Shown piece after piece: positions 38,117 through 47,217 of a DNA stretch of 64,000 bases. Each line of letters opens with the position of its first letter. Positions within the stretch are counted from its first letter, which is position 1. The DNA lies in NCBI GenBank assembly GCA_001303705.1, contig LJUI01000010.1, positions 1 through 64,000 of the forward strand, written 5' to 3'. Source of the stretch: a candidate division TA06 bacterium SM23_40. Lineage in GTDB: Bacteria > LJUI01 > SM1-40. Below the pieces are notes generated by a model. It did not search any database. It saw only the letters and a program-made list of their open reading frames with translations, and was not told the origin of the DNA. The position numbers were made by a program, and so were the translations under genes.

Positions 38117-39247
38117 ATGGCAGTACAACGATCGCACAGAAATCTGCTCCAGAAGTTGTGGGAGAGACGCTGGGTGCGGCGTCTCTCTCTCTGTTTGTGG
38201 ACCCTCGTCATTGTCGCCGCGGCATCAGAGGCGGCATTGCGGACCGCATTCGTTCGGCTCGTTACGGTGCCGCTCGTCATGGAGAAGGTGGTGTGCACCT
38301 ACGACGAGGAACTGGGATGGAGGGGGCTGGCCGGCGCCCGCACGGTTCACTCTGGTCAGGAGTGGCGAGTAGAGGTGAAGATCAACGCGAGGGGATTGCG
38401 TTCGAAAGAGTACGAGTACGATAAGCGTGTCGGGGCGAAGCGCGTCGTCGTACTCGGCGACTCCTACGCGTTCGGGTACGGCGTGGCTCAGGAGGTCGCG
38501 TTCCCCAGTCAGCTCGATAGTATGCTGGGTCAGGATGTAGAAGTGATTAACCTGGGGACGAGCGGTTACAGCACTGATCAGCAGCTGCTCTTCTTGCGGC
38601 GTGAGGGAGTGAAGTACCACCCCGATCTCGTCATTGTTGCGTTTTATCTCAATGATGCGTACGACAATCTGATAGCCTACTACAACGAGTGGTATGGGAA
38701 GCCAAGGTTTGTCGTCGGGCGCGATGGTGCACTCCAGCTGGTGGGGGTACCTGTACCGAGGTTTGAGGGATCGAGCTATCTCGTCAGTTTCGTCCGCCGA
38801 AGATGGTATGCTCTTCGTGATCTCGTGAATGTCGGCAGCAAGTTCAAACGGCTGGAGTGGTTCAGCATCTTCGATCGCTCCTTCGCGGAGGAGGGGAGGT
38901 GGGATGTGACCGAGCGGCTCCTCGTGGAGATCGACAGGGTAAGCCGCTCGCATGGAGCGGGGATGGTGCTGGTCGTCATCCCTGTGGTAGAACAGATCTA
39001 TGCCAGGGGGGTGCGCCATCCGGGGATCACGCCCGAGGACTTCGATCTCGACGCGCCACAGCAGAGGCTCGTGCGGTTCGCCCAAGGGGCGGGGATCGAG
39101 GTGGTCGACCTCCTTCCCCTGCTGCGGGAGCATGCGGAGGGCCGCTGGCTCTACTTCAAGGCTGACAACCACTGGAATGAGCGCGGCCACCGGCTGGCGG
39201 CCGAGGCGTTTGTGGAGGTTGTTGAGAAGCTACTGCACGAAGGGTAG
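38117..39247 (+). CDS. Membrane-anchored SGNH/GDSL-family protein
   Basis: A 376-residue protein with a basic N-terminus and one transmembrane segment (about 24-44), so the main domain is likely periplasmic. SGNH blocks are visible: GDSYAFGYGV (nucleophile Ser, about 117), VAFYLNDAYDN and the C-terminal catalytic pair in DNHWNERGHRLAAEA (Asp and His). The pattern resembles the AlgX/AlgJ-type acetyl-esterase or acetyltransferase group that modifies cell-surface polysaccharide, but the substrate is unknown. It starts 7 bp after gyrA, with GGGGAGAG as ribosome-binding site. Confidence 0.82.
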   Translation: MAVQRSHRNLLQKLWERRWVRRLSLCLWTLVIVAAASEAALRTAFVRLVTVPLVMEKVVCTYDEELGWRGLAGARTVHSGQEWRVEVKINARGLRSKEYEYDKRVGAKRVVVLGDSYAFGYGVAQEVAFPSQLDSMLGQDVEVINLGTSGYSTDQQLLFLRREGVKYHPDLVIVAFYLNDAYDNLIAYYNEWYGKPRFVVGRDGALQLVGVPVPRFEGSSYLVSFVRRRWYALRDLVNVGSKFKRLEWFSIFDRSFAEEGRWDVTERLLVEIDRVSRSHGAGMVLVVIPVVEQIYARGVRHPGITPEDFDLDAPQQRLVRFAQGAGIEVVDLLPLLREHAEGRWLYFKADNHWNERGHRLAAEAFVEVVEKLLHEG

Positions 39248-39499
39248 TACAGCAGATGTCGTGGGAAGCAGATGTCATGGATGGTAGATGGAGGTTGACT
39301 GCGGGTCGCCGGCCACGTGTGGAGGATGCTGGCGAGGAGCCGCACATCCGGGGAGAATCGACCCGAAGCACGGATCGGGAGGGCGGCGATTGAGTATCTC
39401 TCCGATGGGTATCTCTGAAGTATAGCCGGTCCCTGACAACGATTGGGCGTTGGCGAGCGCGTCCCCGGTCTTGAGCATGATCATGGAGGATATCCGATT

Positions 39500-40864
39500 A
39501 TGAAAACACCAGTAGAGTACATCAACTCGAATGGCGAACGGTTTGTCCAGGAGCTGGCTGACATGCTGCGTATTGAGAGCGTCAGCACGGATCCGGCGTA
39601 TCGGGACGAGGTTGCCAGGTGTGCCGGGTACATCCACAGACATCTCGAGAAGGTCGGGTTCAAGGTACAGACGTTCGAGACGAAGCGCCATCCGATCGTC
39701 TATGCAGAGTGGCTCGGGGCGAAGGGGCGTCCTACTGCCCTCATCTATGGTCATTACGATGTGCAGCCGCCTGATCCGCTGGAGCTGTGGAGGACCGGCC
39801 CGTTCGAGCCAACGATGGCCGACGGGAACATATATGCGAGGGGTGCGAGCGATGACAAGGGGCAGTTCCTCGCCCATGTCAAGGCTGCCGAGGCGTACCT
39901 CAAGACCGCGGGTCAGCTTCCAGTGAATGTCAAATTCATCCTCGAGGGGGAGGAGGAGGTGGGGAGCGGGAGCCTCGCCCAGTTCATAAAATCCCATACC
40001 GATCTGCTGCGGGCTGATGTCCTGATCGTCTCCGATTCCTCGCAGTTCGAGGCGGGGATCCCGGCGATCACGTATGCATTGCGGGGGATCGTGGCCGCGG
40101 AAGTAGTTGTTCGGGGGCCGAATCAGGATCTCCATTCCGGGGGCTTCGGCGGATCGGTCGCGAATCCGGCTAACGTCCTGGCGAAGATCATCTCCCAGTT
40201 CCACGATGAACATGGGCGGGTGACAGTCCCCGGATTCTATGACGATGTCCTCCCGTTGGCCGAATGGGAGCGCGAGGCCTGGTCTGCTCTTCCCTTTGAC
40301 GAAGAGGAGTACCGTCAGTTTCTGGGCGTCAAGGAGCTGTACGGTGAGGAGGGGTTCTCCAGCCTGGAGCGGAGGTGGGCCAGACCTACGCTTGATGTCA
40401 ACGGGATCTACGGAGGGTATATGGGGGAGGGGAGTAAGACGATCGTTCCCTCGAGCGCGGGCGCGAAGATCAGCATGCGTCTCGTGCCGAACCAGGATCC
40501 GGAGCGGATCGGACGATCCTTCGAGGAGCACGTCCGGGCGCTCTGCCCCTCAACCGTCGAGCTCATGATGACGAAGGCCCACGGGTCTCCGCCGCTCCTC
40601 TTGCCGAGTGAGGGGCCAACGATGGATGCGGCCGCTGAGGCGTACCGCAAGGGGTTCGGAGTCAAGCCGGTCCTCATCCGCCAGGGGGGATCGATCCCGA
40701 TCGTCACGACGTTCGTTGAACACCTGAAGGTGCCGGCCATCCTCATGGGGTTTGGCCGCCCGGACGACAACCTCCACTCGCCGAACGAGAAGCTGAACCT
40801 GGAGGACTTCCACAAAGCGATCCTGGCCTCGGCCTATCTGCTGGAGGGACTGGGGGGAGCTTAG
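39500..40864 (+). CDS. M20 family metallo-dipeptidase
   Basis: A 454-residue cytosolic zinc dipeptidase of the M20 family (CNDP-like). Motifs: YGHYDVQP (metal His and catalytic Asp, about 80-87), the bridging Asp in ARGASDDKGQ, the general base pair EGEEEVGS, a lid domain with the DLHSGGFGG His, and a C-terminal metal His in DDNLHSPNEKL. It cleaves dipeptides or acylated amino acids; the exact substrate is not readable. The ATG at 39500 has GGAGG nine bases upstream. A 252-bp gene-free gap precedes it. Confidence 0.93.
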   Translation: MKTPVEYINSNGERFVQELADMLRIESVSTDPAYRDEVARCAGYIHRHLEKVGFKVQTFETKRHPIVYAEWLGAKGRPTALIYGHYDVQPPDPLELWRTGPFEPTMADGNIYARGASDDKGQFLAHVKAAEAYLKTAGQLPVNVKFILEGEEEVGSGSLAQFIKSHTDLLRADVLIVSDSSQFEAGIPAITYALRGIVAAEVVVRGPNQDLHSGGFGGSVANPANVLAKIISQFHDEHGRVTVPGFYDDVLPLAEWEREAWSALPFDEEEYRQFLGVKELYGEEGFSSLERRWARPTLDVNGIYGGYMGEGSKTIVPSSAGAKISMRLVPNQDPERIGRSFEEHVRALCPSTVELMMTKAHGSPPLLLPSEGPTMDAAAEAYRKGFGVKPVLIRQGGSIPIVTTFVEHLKVPAILMGFGRPDDNLHSPNEKLNLEDFHKAILASAYLLEGLGGA

Positions 40865-40916
40865 GCCGGAGCGCTCTCGGCACGACCTCCGTGTCGGCTT
40901 CCATGAGCTCCTGGTT

Positions 40917-42335
40917 CTAGCGCCTGAGGAGATGGATGGCCTTCCCGATTGCCCCCTCTGCTGCCTCGACAAGCGATTCGGAAAGCGTAGGGTGAGGATG
41001 AATGGTGCGGGCGATATCGTGGATCGTTGCTTCCATCTCGATCGCCAGGGCCGCCTCCCCGATGAGAACACCCGCCTCAGGCCCCACAATGTGGACCCCC
41101 AGCACCTTCTCCGTTCCCTTTTGGGCCACCACGTTCACAAATCCATCTGGTTGAGCCATGGTGAGGGCGCGCCCCAGGGCGGCGAACGGGAATCTGCCGA
41201 CTATTGTCTCTATCCCCTGCGCTTTGGCCTGGGCATCGGTCATTCCGACGGTGGCGATCTCCGGATCGGTGAAGACGACCGCGGGCACGACCCTCCAATC
41301 GACTCTTGCATCTTGTCCTGCAATCACGGTTGCGGCGAGGATCCCCTCCCGCGATGCCTTGTGGGCCAGGAGGGGCTGGCCGGCGACGTCCCCGATGGCG
41401 AAGACGTGCGGGACTGAGGTGCGCATCTGGTCGTCGGTATTGATGAATCCCCCGTCGCCGAGCAGTACACCAGCTGCGTCGAGTCCGAGGTCTTCGGTAT
41501 TGGGGCGCCTGCCCACGGTGATGAGAGCTCTGTCGAACGGGATGGTTTCCCTCGTCCCCTCGCGCTCCACTTCGAGAACCGTCCTCCCGTCTTCCTCCTT
41601 CACTCCCACCGCTTTCGTGCGTAGATGCACTTCTATTGCGAGCTGTTTGAGCCGGCGGGCTACGGTCTGGACGAGGCGGAGTTCAGTGCCGGGAAGGAGC
41701 TGGTCAAGCATCTCGACGACTGTGACCGCGCTGCCGAGTTTGGCGTATACCGTGCCCAGCTCGAGCCCGATATACCCGCCGCCGACCACGAGGAGTCGCG
41801 GTGGCACCTCCTGGAGGGCGAGGGCTTCGGTCGAGGTGATGATGCGCTCGCCGTCGAACGGCAGCCCGGGGATCTCGAAGGGGCGGGATCCGGTGGCGAT
41901 TATCGCGTGCTCGAATTCGATCTCTCCTGTGCCGTCGGGCGTCCTTACCTCGACCTGTCTCGGCCCGGTGAGCCGGGCGACACCCTGGACCACGACCACG
42001 CCATTACCTTTGAGGAGCTTTGCAACGCCGTCGGTGAGCCGTCTGATGATATCGGTCTTCCACGCCTGGAGCTTCGATATGTCGACGTTCGCCCCTTCCA
42101 CCAACACCCCCATCTCCTGTGCCGTTGTCGACCGGTGCACGAGGTCCGCTGCCGAGATGAGTGCTTTCGACGGGATGCAGCCGTGGTTCAGGCAGATGCC
42201 TCCAGGCGATGGTTCCTTTTCCACGAGCGTCGTCTCCACTCCGAGCTGTGCCGCCCGGATGGCGGCCACATATCCTCCAGGCCCGGCTCCGATCACGAGC
42301 AGTCGGGTGGACTTCGGGAGTTCGTTCTCCGGCAT
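40917..42335 (-). CDS. lpdA: Dihydrolipoyl dehydrogenase
   Basis: A 472-residue FAD/NAD disulfide reductase, the E3 component of 2-oxo-acid dehydrogenase or glycine-cleavage complexes. FAD motif GAGPGGYVAAIRAAQLG, redox-active GGICLNHGCIPSK (two Cys), NAD motif VGGGYIGLELG, and the C-terminal catalytic HPHPTLSE (His-Glu dyad). No E1, E2 or glycine-cleavage genes are nearby, so the complex it serves is unknown. The ATG at 42335 has an AGGAGG site. Two copies of the 28-bp repeat lie in its leader region. Confidence 0.96.
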   Translation of the reverse strand: MPENELPKSTRLLVIGAGPGGYVAAIRAAQLGVETTLVEKEPSPGGICLNHGCIPSKALISAADLVHRSTTAQEMGVLVEGANVDISKLQAWKTDIIRRLTDGVAKLLKGNGVVVVQGVARLTGPRQVEVRTPDGTGEIEFEHAIIATGSRPFEIPGLPFDGERIITSTEALALQEVPPRLLVVGGGYIGLELGTVYAKLGSAVTVVEMLDQLLPGTELRLVQTVARRLKQLAIEVHLRTKAVGVKEEDGRTVLEVEREGTRETIPFDRALITVGRRPNTEDLGLDAAGVLLGDGGFINTDDQMRTSVPHVFAIGDVAGQPLLAHKASREGILAATVIAGQDARVDWRVVPAVVFTDPEIATVGMTDAQAKAQGIETIVGRFPFAALGRALTMAQPDGFVNVVAQKGTEKVLGVHIVGPEAGVLIGEAALAIEMEATIHDIARTIHPHPTLSESLVEAAEGAIGKAIHLLRR

Positions 42336-42372
42336 GTCGTATTCCTCCTGATGAAGAGACCGGGGATGGAGA

Positions 42373-42470
42373 CCGGGGACGTTGGTAGGTTCTGAAGGTT
42401 ACCGGAAGACACCGACCGGGGGATCCTGGAGGAGTCCACAATAGCCTTCAGAACCTTGGCGCGTCCGGGG
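42373..42470. repeat. Inverted pair of the 28-bp intergenic repeat
   Basis: A plus-oriented copy (42373-42400, CCGGGGACGTTGGTAGGTTC plus CTGAAGGTT-type end) faces an inverted, diverged copy (42443-42470). The two share a perfect 12-bp inverted core AGGTTCTGAAGG, so RNA from either strand would form a hairpin. They lie 38-135 bp upstream of lpdA and downstream of the RND exporter gene. Other copies are at 45457-45876. Confidence 0.8.
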
Positions 42471-42561
42471 GCAACCGATAACCTCCTGAAGCTACTGCTC
42501 TCCCCCGAGATCGTTCATGCTGGATGATTCACGAGTCGCGAGCGATGTACGAGTGTCTGTT

Positions 42562-42584
42562 CCTCGCCCCCTTCGGGGCAGAGG
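42562..42584. terminator. Hairpin between the RND exporter and lpdA
   Basis: CCTC-GCCCC pairs with GGGGC-A-GAGG around a 4-base loop (one bulged A). No T-run follows on either strand, so a terminator role after the RND gene is only possible. The remaining sequence from 42471 to 42648 shows nothing else. Confidence 0.35.
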
Positions 42585-42648
42585 AGCGTCGGGCATGTAC
42601 TGAGCGCAGAGCGTAGCACGGGCGAGTCATTTAGTCAACTCCGCGCCC

Positions 42649-45393
42649 TCATGCCGCGTCTGGCGCGGCGTGGTCACGTGGGGTCGACCGCGTAGAATCG
42701 ACCCTGCGCGAGAACCGGTCGACAAGGCCGAGGAGTGCGGGCAGGGCCACGAGCGAGGTGATAAGACAGGTTCCTACTCCGATGAACAGGAGTGAACCCA
42801 GACTTCCCAGTCCTCGATAGGTGGCGAAGACGAGCGAGCCGAAGGCGAGCATAGTCGTCAGCGAGGTGATGAGAACAGCTTTCCCCGTGCTCGACAGGAT
42901 CGCGCGGATGTTGCCTCTCGCCTCGACGCGATGTCGGTGGAGAATGTGGACGCCGTCGTCGATGCCGATCCCGAGAATTAGCGGGATGCCCATTACATTG
43001 ACGATGGTGAGCTTCATCCCGATCAGATGCATGATGCCCACCATCCAGACTGCGCCGATGAGGAGCGGGATCATCGCCAGGAGTGTCGATCGGATGCTGT
43101 GGAAGTCGAGAAAGAGAAGGAGAAAGATTACGATGAGTGCGACCCCGGTGGCCCGGCGTCCGTCCCTGCCGATGACCTGTATGAGCTCGAGGAAAAGCGG
43201 AGGCGTGCCCGTGACACGGGGGTCGATTCGCTTCATCTGCTCAGTGAACCGGTTCAGGAACTTGATGTTCCACACCTGTTCCTTGGGGTAGATCGTGACG
43301 AGGAATCTGTCCCCGCTTCTGCTTACATACCGTTCGACGATATCGGTAGGGACACTGTCAATGGTGATGGGATCGGGTGAGGCCATTGCCATCGCCCTCT
43401 GTCGGAGGATCGGTTCATACTGCGACTGGAAGTGGTTGAGGTGGCGGACGGCCTTCGTACGATCTTCCCCGATGTGGTCGATGGCAAGAGCGATCGGGCC
43501 CGGCCCCTGGCTCTCCCCCGGCTCGCCGAGGATCCTCTGGCATGTTCGATCTACTTTGTCCCGTCCGCTGATGAACGCGAGCTGACTCAACTCAACGACA
43601 TTATCCTCCAGCCTGCCGAGTTCTTCGATGAGTCTGCCAAGCGTGCCCGGGGTGATGGGCGAGACGGTTCGGTTCGCCGTGAGATCGCGGCGGATCTTCC
43701 ATAGATACGGGCGACGTCGCTGCTGCTGCTCCTGCGACGGCAGATATTCGGAGATGCTCTCGACTCCCCCGACGATGCCGAGTTCCTTGGCTGCCTCGGC
43801 GATCGTCCGCGCATCCTCAACGGTGCTGGTCGTGATAAGGGCGAAATCAGGGCTGATGTCGAACTTCTCTATCATCCGCTCCTGGAGAATAACCGATGTC
43901 AACCCCTCCGGCTCCATATTGAGGTAGTTGTAGTCGAATTGGACGTGGAGGGCGCTGTAGAGAAAGAGGGCGGTGAGTAACAGGACGGCGATGAGGGTGG
44001 GGGTCGAGTATCGGGCCGCACCGTCAGCCAGTGCGCCGATGAAGGTGAACTGGCGTGCTCGAAATCTGACCCGGTGGCGCGCGATGCGGGCGGCGATTCT
44101 CTCGCGCAGAGTGAGCATCGAGGGGAGGACGAGGACCGCCGACAGCATACAGAGGATGACTCCTTCCCCCATGACGAAGCCCATTTCGCGTATGCCGGCC
44201 GAGTCGGCGATCATGAGGGTGAAAAAGGCGCATGCGGTCGTGAGGGCACCGGTGACGATACCCGACCCGGACTTGTTGAGCGTGTCGCGCAAAGCATCGG
44301 GAACCGATTCGCCCATGGCGCGGCGCTCGGTGTACAGAGAAATGATATGGATGGAAAAATCGACGCCCAGGCCGAGAAGGATGGCGGCAAACATGGAGGT
44401 CATGATATTGAGTGTACGGACGGTGACCGCCGCCAGGGCCGCCGCCCAGGTGATCCCGATGATGAGGTTGAGCGCGGCGAGGAGCGGAGCAGTCCACATA
44501 CGGAAAGAGAAGATGAACAGAGCCAGGATGAGGACCAGCGCGAGGATGGAGGTGAGATACATGTCGCTCCGTGCGGCGACAAGCTCATCGCGGGCGAGGA
44601 CTATTGTCCCCGTGAGGCCGGCATCGATGCCGGGGTGCGCAGCGGCGAGGTCGTCGATGAGCGCCTCGATCGTATCGCATGCTGCGACACACATGTCGAG
44701 GTCGGTAATCGGAAATGTCGGACGGACGATGAGGAGGAGCATCGTCTTGTCATAGGATAGATAGTAGGGGTCACCGACAAGGAGGGTGTACACGGCATCC
44801 CGGGCAACAGCCGGATCTGTGGCAGGGCCGCGGAGGGCGTACTGATCGATTGCCTTGATCCACCGTTCCAGGCCCTCGAGGTAGCGAATAGCTTCATCCT
44901 CTTTTTCCTTGGTGCTGAGACTCAGCTCGTCCTCGACGTATTCTTTCTCGAACGAGTCGTTGATGTGGGCGAGGAGGGGGATGAGGGCGAGGTCGGAGAA
45001 GAGGTCCTGTAAGTTCTCGAGATCGGAGGTCTCCTCTAACATAAATCCGTGTCGTGCGATGTAGCCTTCGTCGATCTTGTGGGTCACTCGCTCGACATAC
45101 TCCTCCAGCTGTTCAACGCTCGCAGCCAGCCGGTCGGCGAACGGTTTCATCTGATCGGGCTCGCCCTGTACCACGATGATAATATTCGATGCAGTGCTGT
45201 ACTCCTCGACGATCTTGTTGAACTCCACGACCATCGGATTACCCTGGGGCATGAGGTCGGAAAACCTGGTGGTGAGCTGGAGCCGAGTGGCGACACCTGC
45301 CGCGAGGGCGGTGGCTATGAGGGCCACGAGCACGATAATGCCCGAATGCCGGTACGTCATGCGGGCGATGAAAGTAAATATCCGTTGGCGCAT
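42649..45393 (-). CDS. RND/MMPL-family exporter (HpnN-like)
   Basis: A 914-residue inner-membrane transporter with the duplicated RND layout. TM1 is at about 16-36, with a large periplasmic loop to about 265. Five helices follow, including the sterol-sensing-like block FAAILLGLGVDFSIHIISLY, then a second TM/loop/five-helix half with the matching GIPLILGIGIDDGVHILHRH. The paired GxGxD-type segments are the proton-relay region. Size and layout match the MMPL/HpnN lipid or hopanoid exporter group, so export of a hydrophobic lipid is plausible but unproven. No membrane-fusion partner is adjacent. The ATG at 45393 is read from a perfect promoter. Confidence 0.88.
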   Translation of the reverse strand: MRQRIFTFIARMTYRHSGIIVLVALIATALAAGVATRLQLTTRFSDLMPQGNPMVVEFNKIVEEYSTASNIIIVVQGEPDQMKPFADRLAASVEQLEEYVERVTHKIDEGYIARHGFMLEETSDLENLQDLFSDLALIPLLAHINDSFEKEYVEDELSLSTKEKEDEAIRYLEGLERWIKAIDQYALRGPATDPAVARDAVYTLLVGDPYYLSYDKTMLLLIVRPTFPITDLDMCVAACDTIEALIDDLAAAHPGIDAGLTGTIVLARDELVAARSDMYLTSILALVLILALFIFSFRMWTAPLLAALNLIIGITWAAALAAVTVRTLNIMTSMFAAILLGLGVDFSIHIISLYTERRAMGESVPDALRDTLNKSGSGIVTGALTTACAFFTLMIADSAGIREMGFVMGEGVILCMLSAVLVLPSMLTLRERIAARIARHRVRFRARQFTFIGALADGAARYSTPTLIAVLLLTALFLYSALHVQFDYNYLNMEPEGLTSVILQERMIEKFDISPDFALITTSTVEDARTIAEAAKELGIVGGVESISEYLPSQEQQQRRRPYLWKIRRDLTANRTVSPITPGTLGRLIEELGRLEDNVVELSQLAFISGRDKVDRTCQRILGEPGESQGPGPIALAIDHIGEDRTKAVRHLNHFQSQYEPILRQRAMAMASPDPITIDSVPTDIVERYVSRSGDRFLVTIYPKEQVWNIKFLNRFTEQMKRIDPRVTGTPPLFLELIQVIGRDGRRATGVALIVIFLLLFLDFHSIRSTLLAMIPLLIGAVWMVGIMHLIGMKLTIVNVMGIPLILGIGIDDGVHILHRHRVEARGNIRAILSSTGKAVLITSLTTMLAFGSLVFATYRGLGSLGSLLFIGVGTCLITSLVALPALLGLVDRFSRRVDSTRSTPRDHAAPDAA

Positions 45394-45421
45394 CAGGGCC
45401 GTCCTCCCCAGTGATCAGGCG

Positions 45422-45450
45422 ATTATAAAAATACCCCCTCTCCCTGTCAA
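45422..45450 (-). promoter_or_regulatory. RND exporter promoter, TTGACA-17-TATAAT
   Basis: A fully consensus sigma-70 promoter on the minus strand: TTGACA at 45445-45450, 17-bp spacer, TATAAT at 45422-45427, about 30 bp from the RND start codon. A 28-bp repeat copy begins 7 bp upstream of the -35 box. Confidence 0.9.
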
Positions 45451-45456
45451 TACCAG

Positions 45457-45876
45457 CCGGGGAAGTACCCAGGTTTTGAAGGTTATTGACATCGAGGCGG
45501 GGACGTTGGTAGGTTCTGTAGGTTGGTGATCCCGGGCATAAGCACTCGTAGGTTCCAAAGGCCTGCTCAAGCCCGACAATCCTGATGCAGACGAGCTCTC
45601 AGGGTCGGACATGTCGGTATGTCGGTGCTGCTCCAGCAACCCACGCTTCCTACCAACGTCCCCGGCAGGGTCTGAGGAGCGCATAAGGCGGCGCTGCCGC
45701 AATGATCTTCGTCTTCTGCAAACATCTGGTGGGTATGGGTAGGCGGGGTCCCCGAGGGATTTGCGACAACCTTCAAAATCTAGGTACGTCCCCGGGTGTT
45801 ACCGGCAACCTTCGTTTCCTACCAACGTCCCCGGCGGGTCATGCCAGTAACCTACAGAACCTACCAACGTCCCCGG
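45457..45876. repeat. Cluster of 28-bp repeats between two divergent promoters
   Basis: Copies in plus orientation at 45457-45484 and 45497-45524, a degenerate one near 45531-45562, and inverted copies at 45638-45665, 45768-45795, 45807-45834 and 45849-45876. The copies at 45497 and 45849 are inverted repeats identical at 27 of 28 positions. Neighbouring copies are spaced about 40 bp. The cluster exactly fills the gap between the -35 boxes of the RND promoter (45445-45450) and the creatininase promoter (45888-45893). It could be an operator array, a REP-like element or a small non-autonomous transposon. Confidence 0.85.
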
Positions 45877-45887
45877 TGTGCCCGGTG

Positions 45888-45916
45888 TTGACAGGGGAGG
45901 GAGCGTCCGTCATACT
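45888..45916 (+). promoter_or_regulatory. Creatininase gene promoter, TTGACA-17-CATACT
   Basis: TTGACA at 45888-45893, 17-bp spacer, CATACT at 45911-45916 on the plus strand. The -35 box lies 12 bp after the last 28-bp repeat. Predicted leader of about 80 bases. Confidence 0.8.
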
Positions 45917-46002
45917 GGGCCCTGCAGGGCGGTGTGATTCGATCGGGAACGACTGGGAAGAGTGTGCAGCACCATATCGAGAATGACTGGAAAGGAGGAG
46001 CG

Positions 46003-46746
46003 GTGAGGACACTCTATCGGGAGCTGACGAGCGAGGAGATACGGGAGGCCGCCGAGCAAGACTACATCGCGGTGCTCCCTACGGGGTGCATCGAGCAGCA
46101 CGGTCCGCATCTTCCCGTCGACGTGGATTTCGGTGGGTTTGAGGATATGCTGGCAGAGGCTGCCGAGCTCGCCCGCGAGACGCATGGTCTCAAGATTCTG
46201 GTGATGCCTCCCATCCCCTACGGGCCAGCAAACGAGCACATGGGGTTCCCGGGAACGATCTCGATCTCCTATCAGACCTATTTCCGGTTCCTGTTCGAGA
46301 TTGCTGTCTCTCTTATCGAGCACGGCTTTCGCCGGATCGCACTCGCGCCCGGATGCGGTGGCCACTATCTCGAACCGGCTGCCTGGGAAGTTCGGAGATG
46401 GGCCGCGGAGGAGGGGAAGCCGGCTGTTGTGTGGGTGCTCTCGTGCAACTACTGTGAGATCGGGGAGCGCCTCATCCCCGGGACATCCGATTTCCATGCG
46501 GGAGAGTTCGAGACCTCGTTGGTGCTGGCCACACGGGAGCATCTCGTGAGGAAGGAGAAGATCAGGAGACCGAAGCTGGCCGAATTCTCGTTCAAATCGG
46601 CGTGGTCGATGCACGAAATCTCGGACACCGGGGCATCCGGCGATCCGACGAAAGCAACGAAAGAGACGGGGGAGCAAATCTACCGGAGCATCATTGAGTT
46701 CTGGTGTGCCCAGTTCAAGGAGATCGAGGAGGGCGAGGCAGAGTAG
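46003..46746 (+). CDS. Creatininase-family amidohydrolase
   Basis: A 247-residue member of the creatininase/creatinine amidohydrolase family. The metal motif LPTGCIEQHGPHLPVDVD holds the Glu and His ligands, PIPYGPANEHMGFPGTIS follows, and ALAPGCGGHYLEPAAW and EFETSLVLA (Glu ligand) come further on. Members open cyclic amides in creatinine, mycofactocin and purine or flavin pathways, so the substrate cannot be set. The GTG at 46003 with GGAGGAG upstream is preferred over a longer frame beginning at 45934. Gene order suggests monocistronic expression. Confidence 0.88.
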   Translation: MRTLYRELTSEEIREAAEQDYIAVLPTGCIEQHGPHLPVDVDFGGFEDMLAEAAELARETHGLKILVMPPIPYGPANEHMGFPGTISISYQTYFRFLFEIAVSLIEHGFRRIALAPGCGGHYLEPAAWEVRRWAAEEGKPAVVWVLSCNYCEIGERLIPGTSDFHAGEFETSLVLATREHLVRKEKIRRPKLAEFSFKSAWSMHEISDTGASGDPTKATKETGEQIYRSIIEFWCAQFKEIEEGEAE

Positions 46747-46750
46747 GTCC

Positions 46751-46948
46751 CTATCTGGCTGAGTGGATTCTCACGAACCGCGCGATCGACCGATCGTAGG
46801 TTCGCTCGACTTCTGGAGGGAAAAGACAGCCGGGGAGCTCGCCGTGCTCCCAGTGGTAGGTGATGCATTCACAGCACTTGCCCTTCCGTGAGCACGGTTC
46901 ATAGGTGCAGGGGCAGTCGGCACGGTTCTCCTCGATGTTGCATTCCAT
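46751..46948 (-). CDS. Small Cys-rich protein, DUF6485-like
   Basis: A 65-residue protein with seven Cys in its first half ([20 protein letters not shown] followed by RKGKCCECI), then [15 protein letters not shown] and a charged tail. This is the pattern of a small conserved family of unknown function, which I recall as DUF6485, probably binding zinc or an iron-sulfur cluster. It converges on the creatininase gene with only 4 bp between them. It has an AGGGAG ribosome-binding site and its own promoter at 47013-47042. Confidence 0.8.
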   Translation of the reverse strand: MECNIEENRADCPCTYEPCSRKGKCCECITYHWEHGELPGCLFPPEVERTYDRSIARFVRIHSAR

Positions 46949-47012
46949 AGTGCGGCTCCCTGTACGGTTCGCAGTATCGTCTGGAGGGGAATTCCCGGTC
47001 TGTTGCCCCCTG

Positions 47013-47042
47013 AGCGTATCAGAGGTCGATCGTCCCTGTCAA
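47013..47042 (-). promoter_or_regulatory. Promoter for the Cys-rich protein, TTGACA-18-TACGCT
   Basis: Minus strand TTGACA at 47037-47042, 18-bp spacer, TACGCT at 47013-47018. About 60 bp lies between the predicted start and the ATG at 46948. Confidence 0.65.
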
Positions 47043-47131
47043 GCGCATTGCCTGCACAGCCAGTTCCCCACGGCAGCACTCCATTCAGGACAGCGGGCTG
47101 GCGGTAAGGAGAGGGGCTGCCTCAATTGGGC

Positions 47132-47160
47132 TTGACAGGGGAGGAGGGTTCGTCTACTAT
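47132..47160 (+). promoter_or_regulatory. tRNA-Met promoter, TTGACA-17-TACTAT
   Basis: TTGACA at 47132-47137, 17-bp spacer, TACTAT at 47155-47160. Transcription would start near 47167, 50 bases before the mature tRNA 5' end. Confidence 0.85.
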
Positions 47161-47217
47161 AGTCGTGTACACGGGTGGCGGGAATCCGGCGAGCGAAGGA
47201 CATCTGCATAAGGGAGT

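Noticed and set aside
39275-40531. Minus-strand open frame of 418 codons opposite the M20 peptidase
   Set aside because: Antisense shadow of a clear metallopeptidase; composition rich in Arg, Pro and His as expected for a mirror frame.
45457-45876. CRISPR-like array
   Set aside because: The 28-bp units differ from one another, change orientation, have 10-15 bp gaps instead of true spacers, and no cas genes are present.
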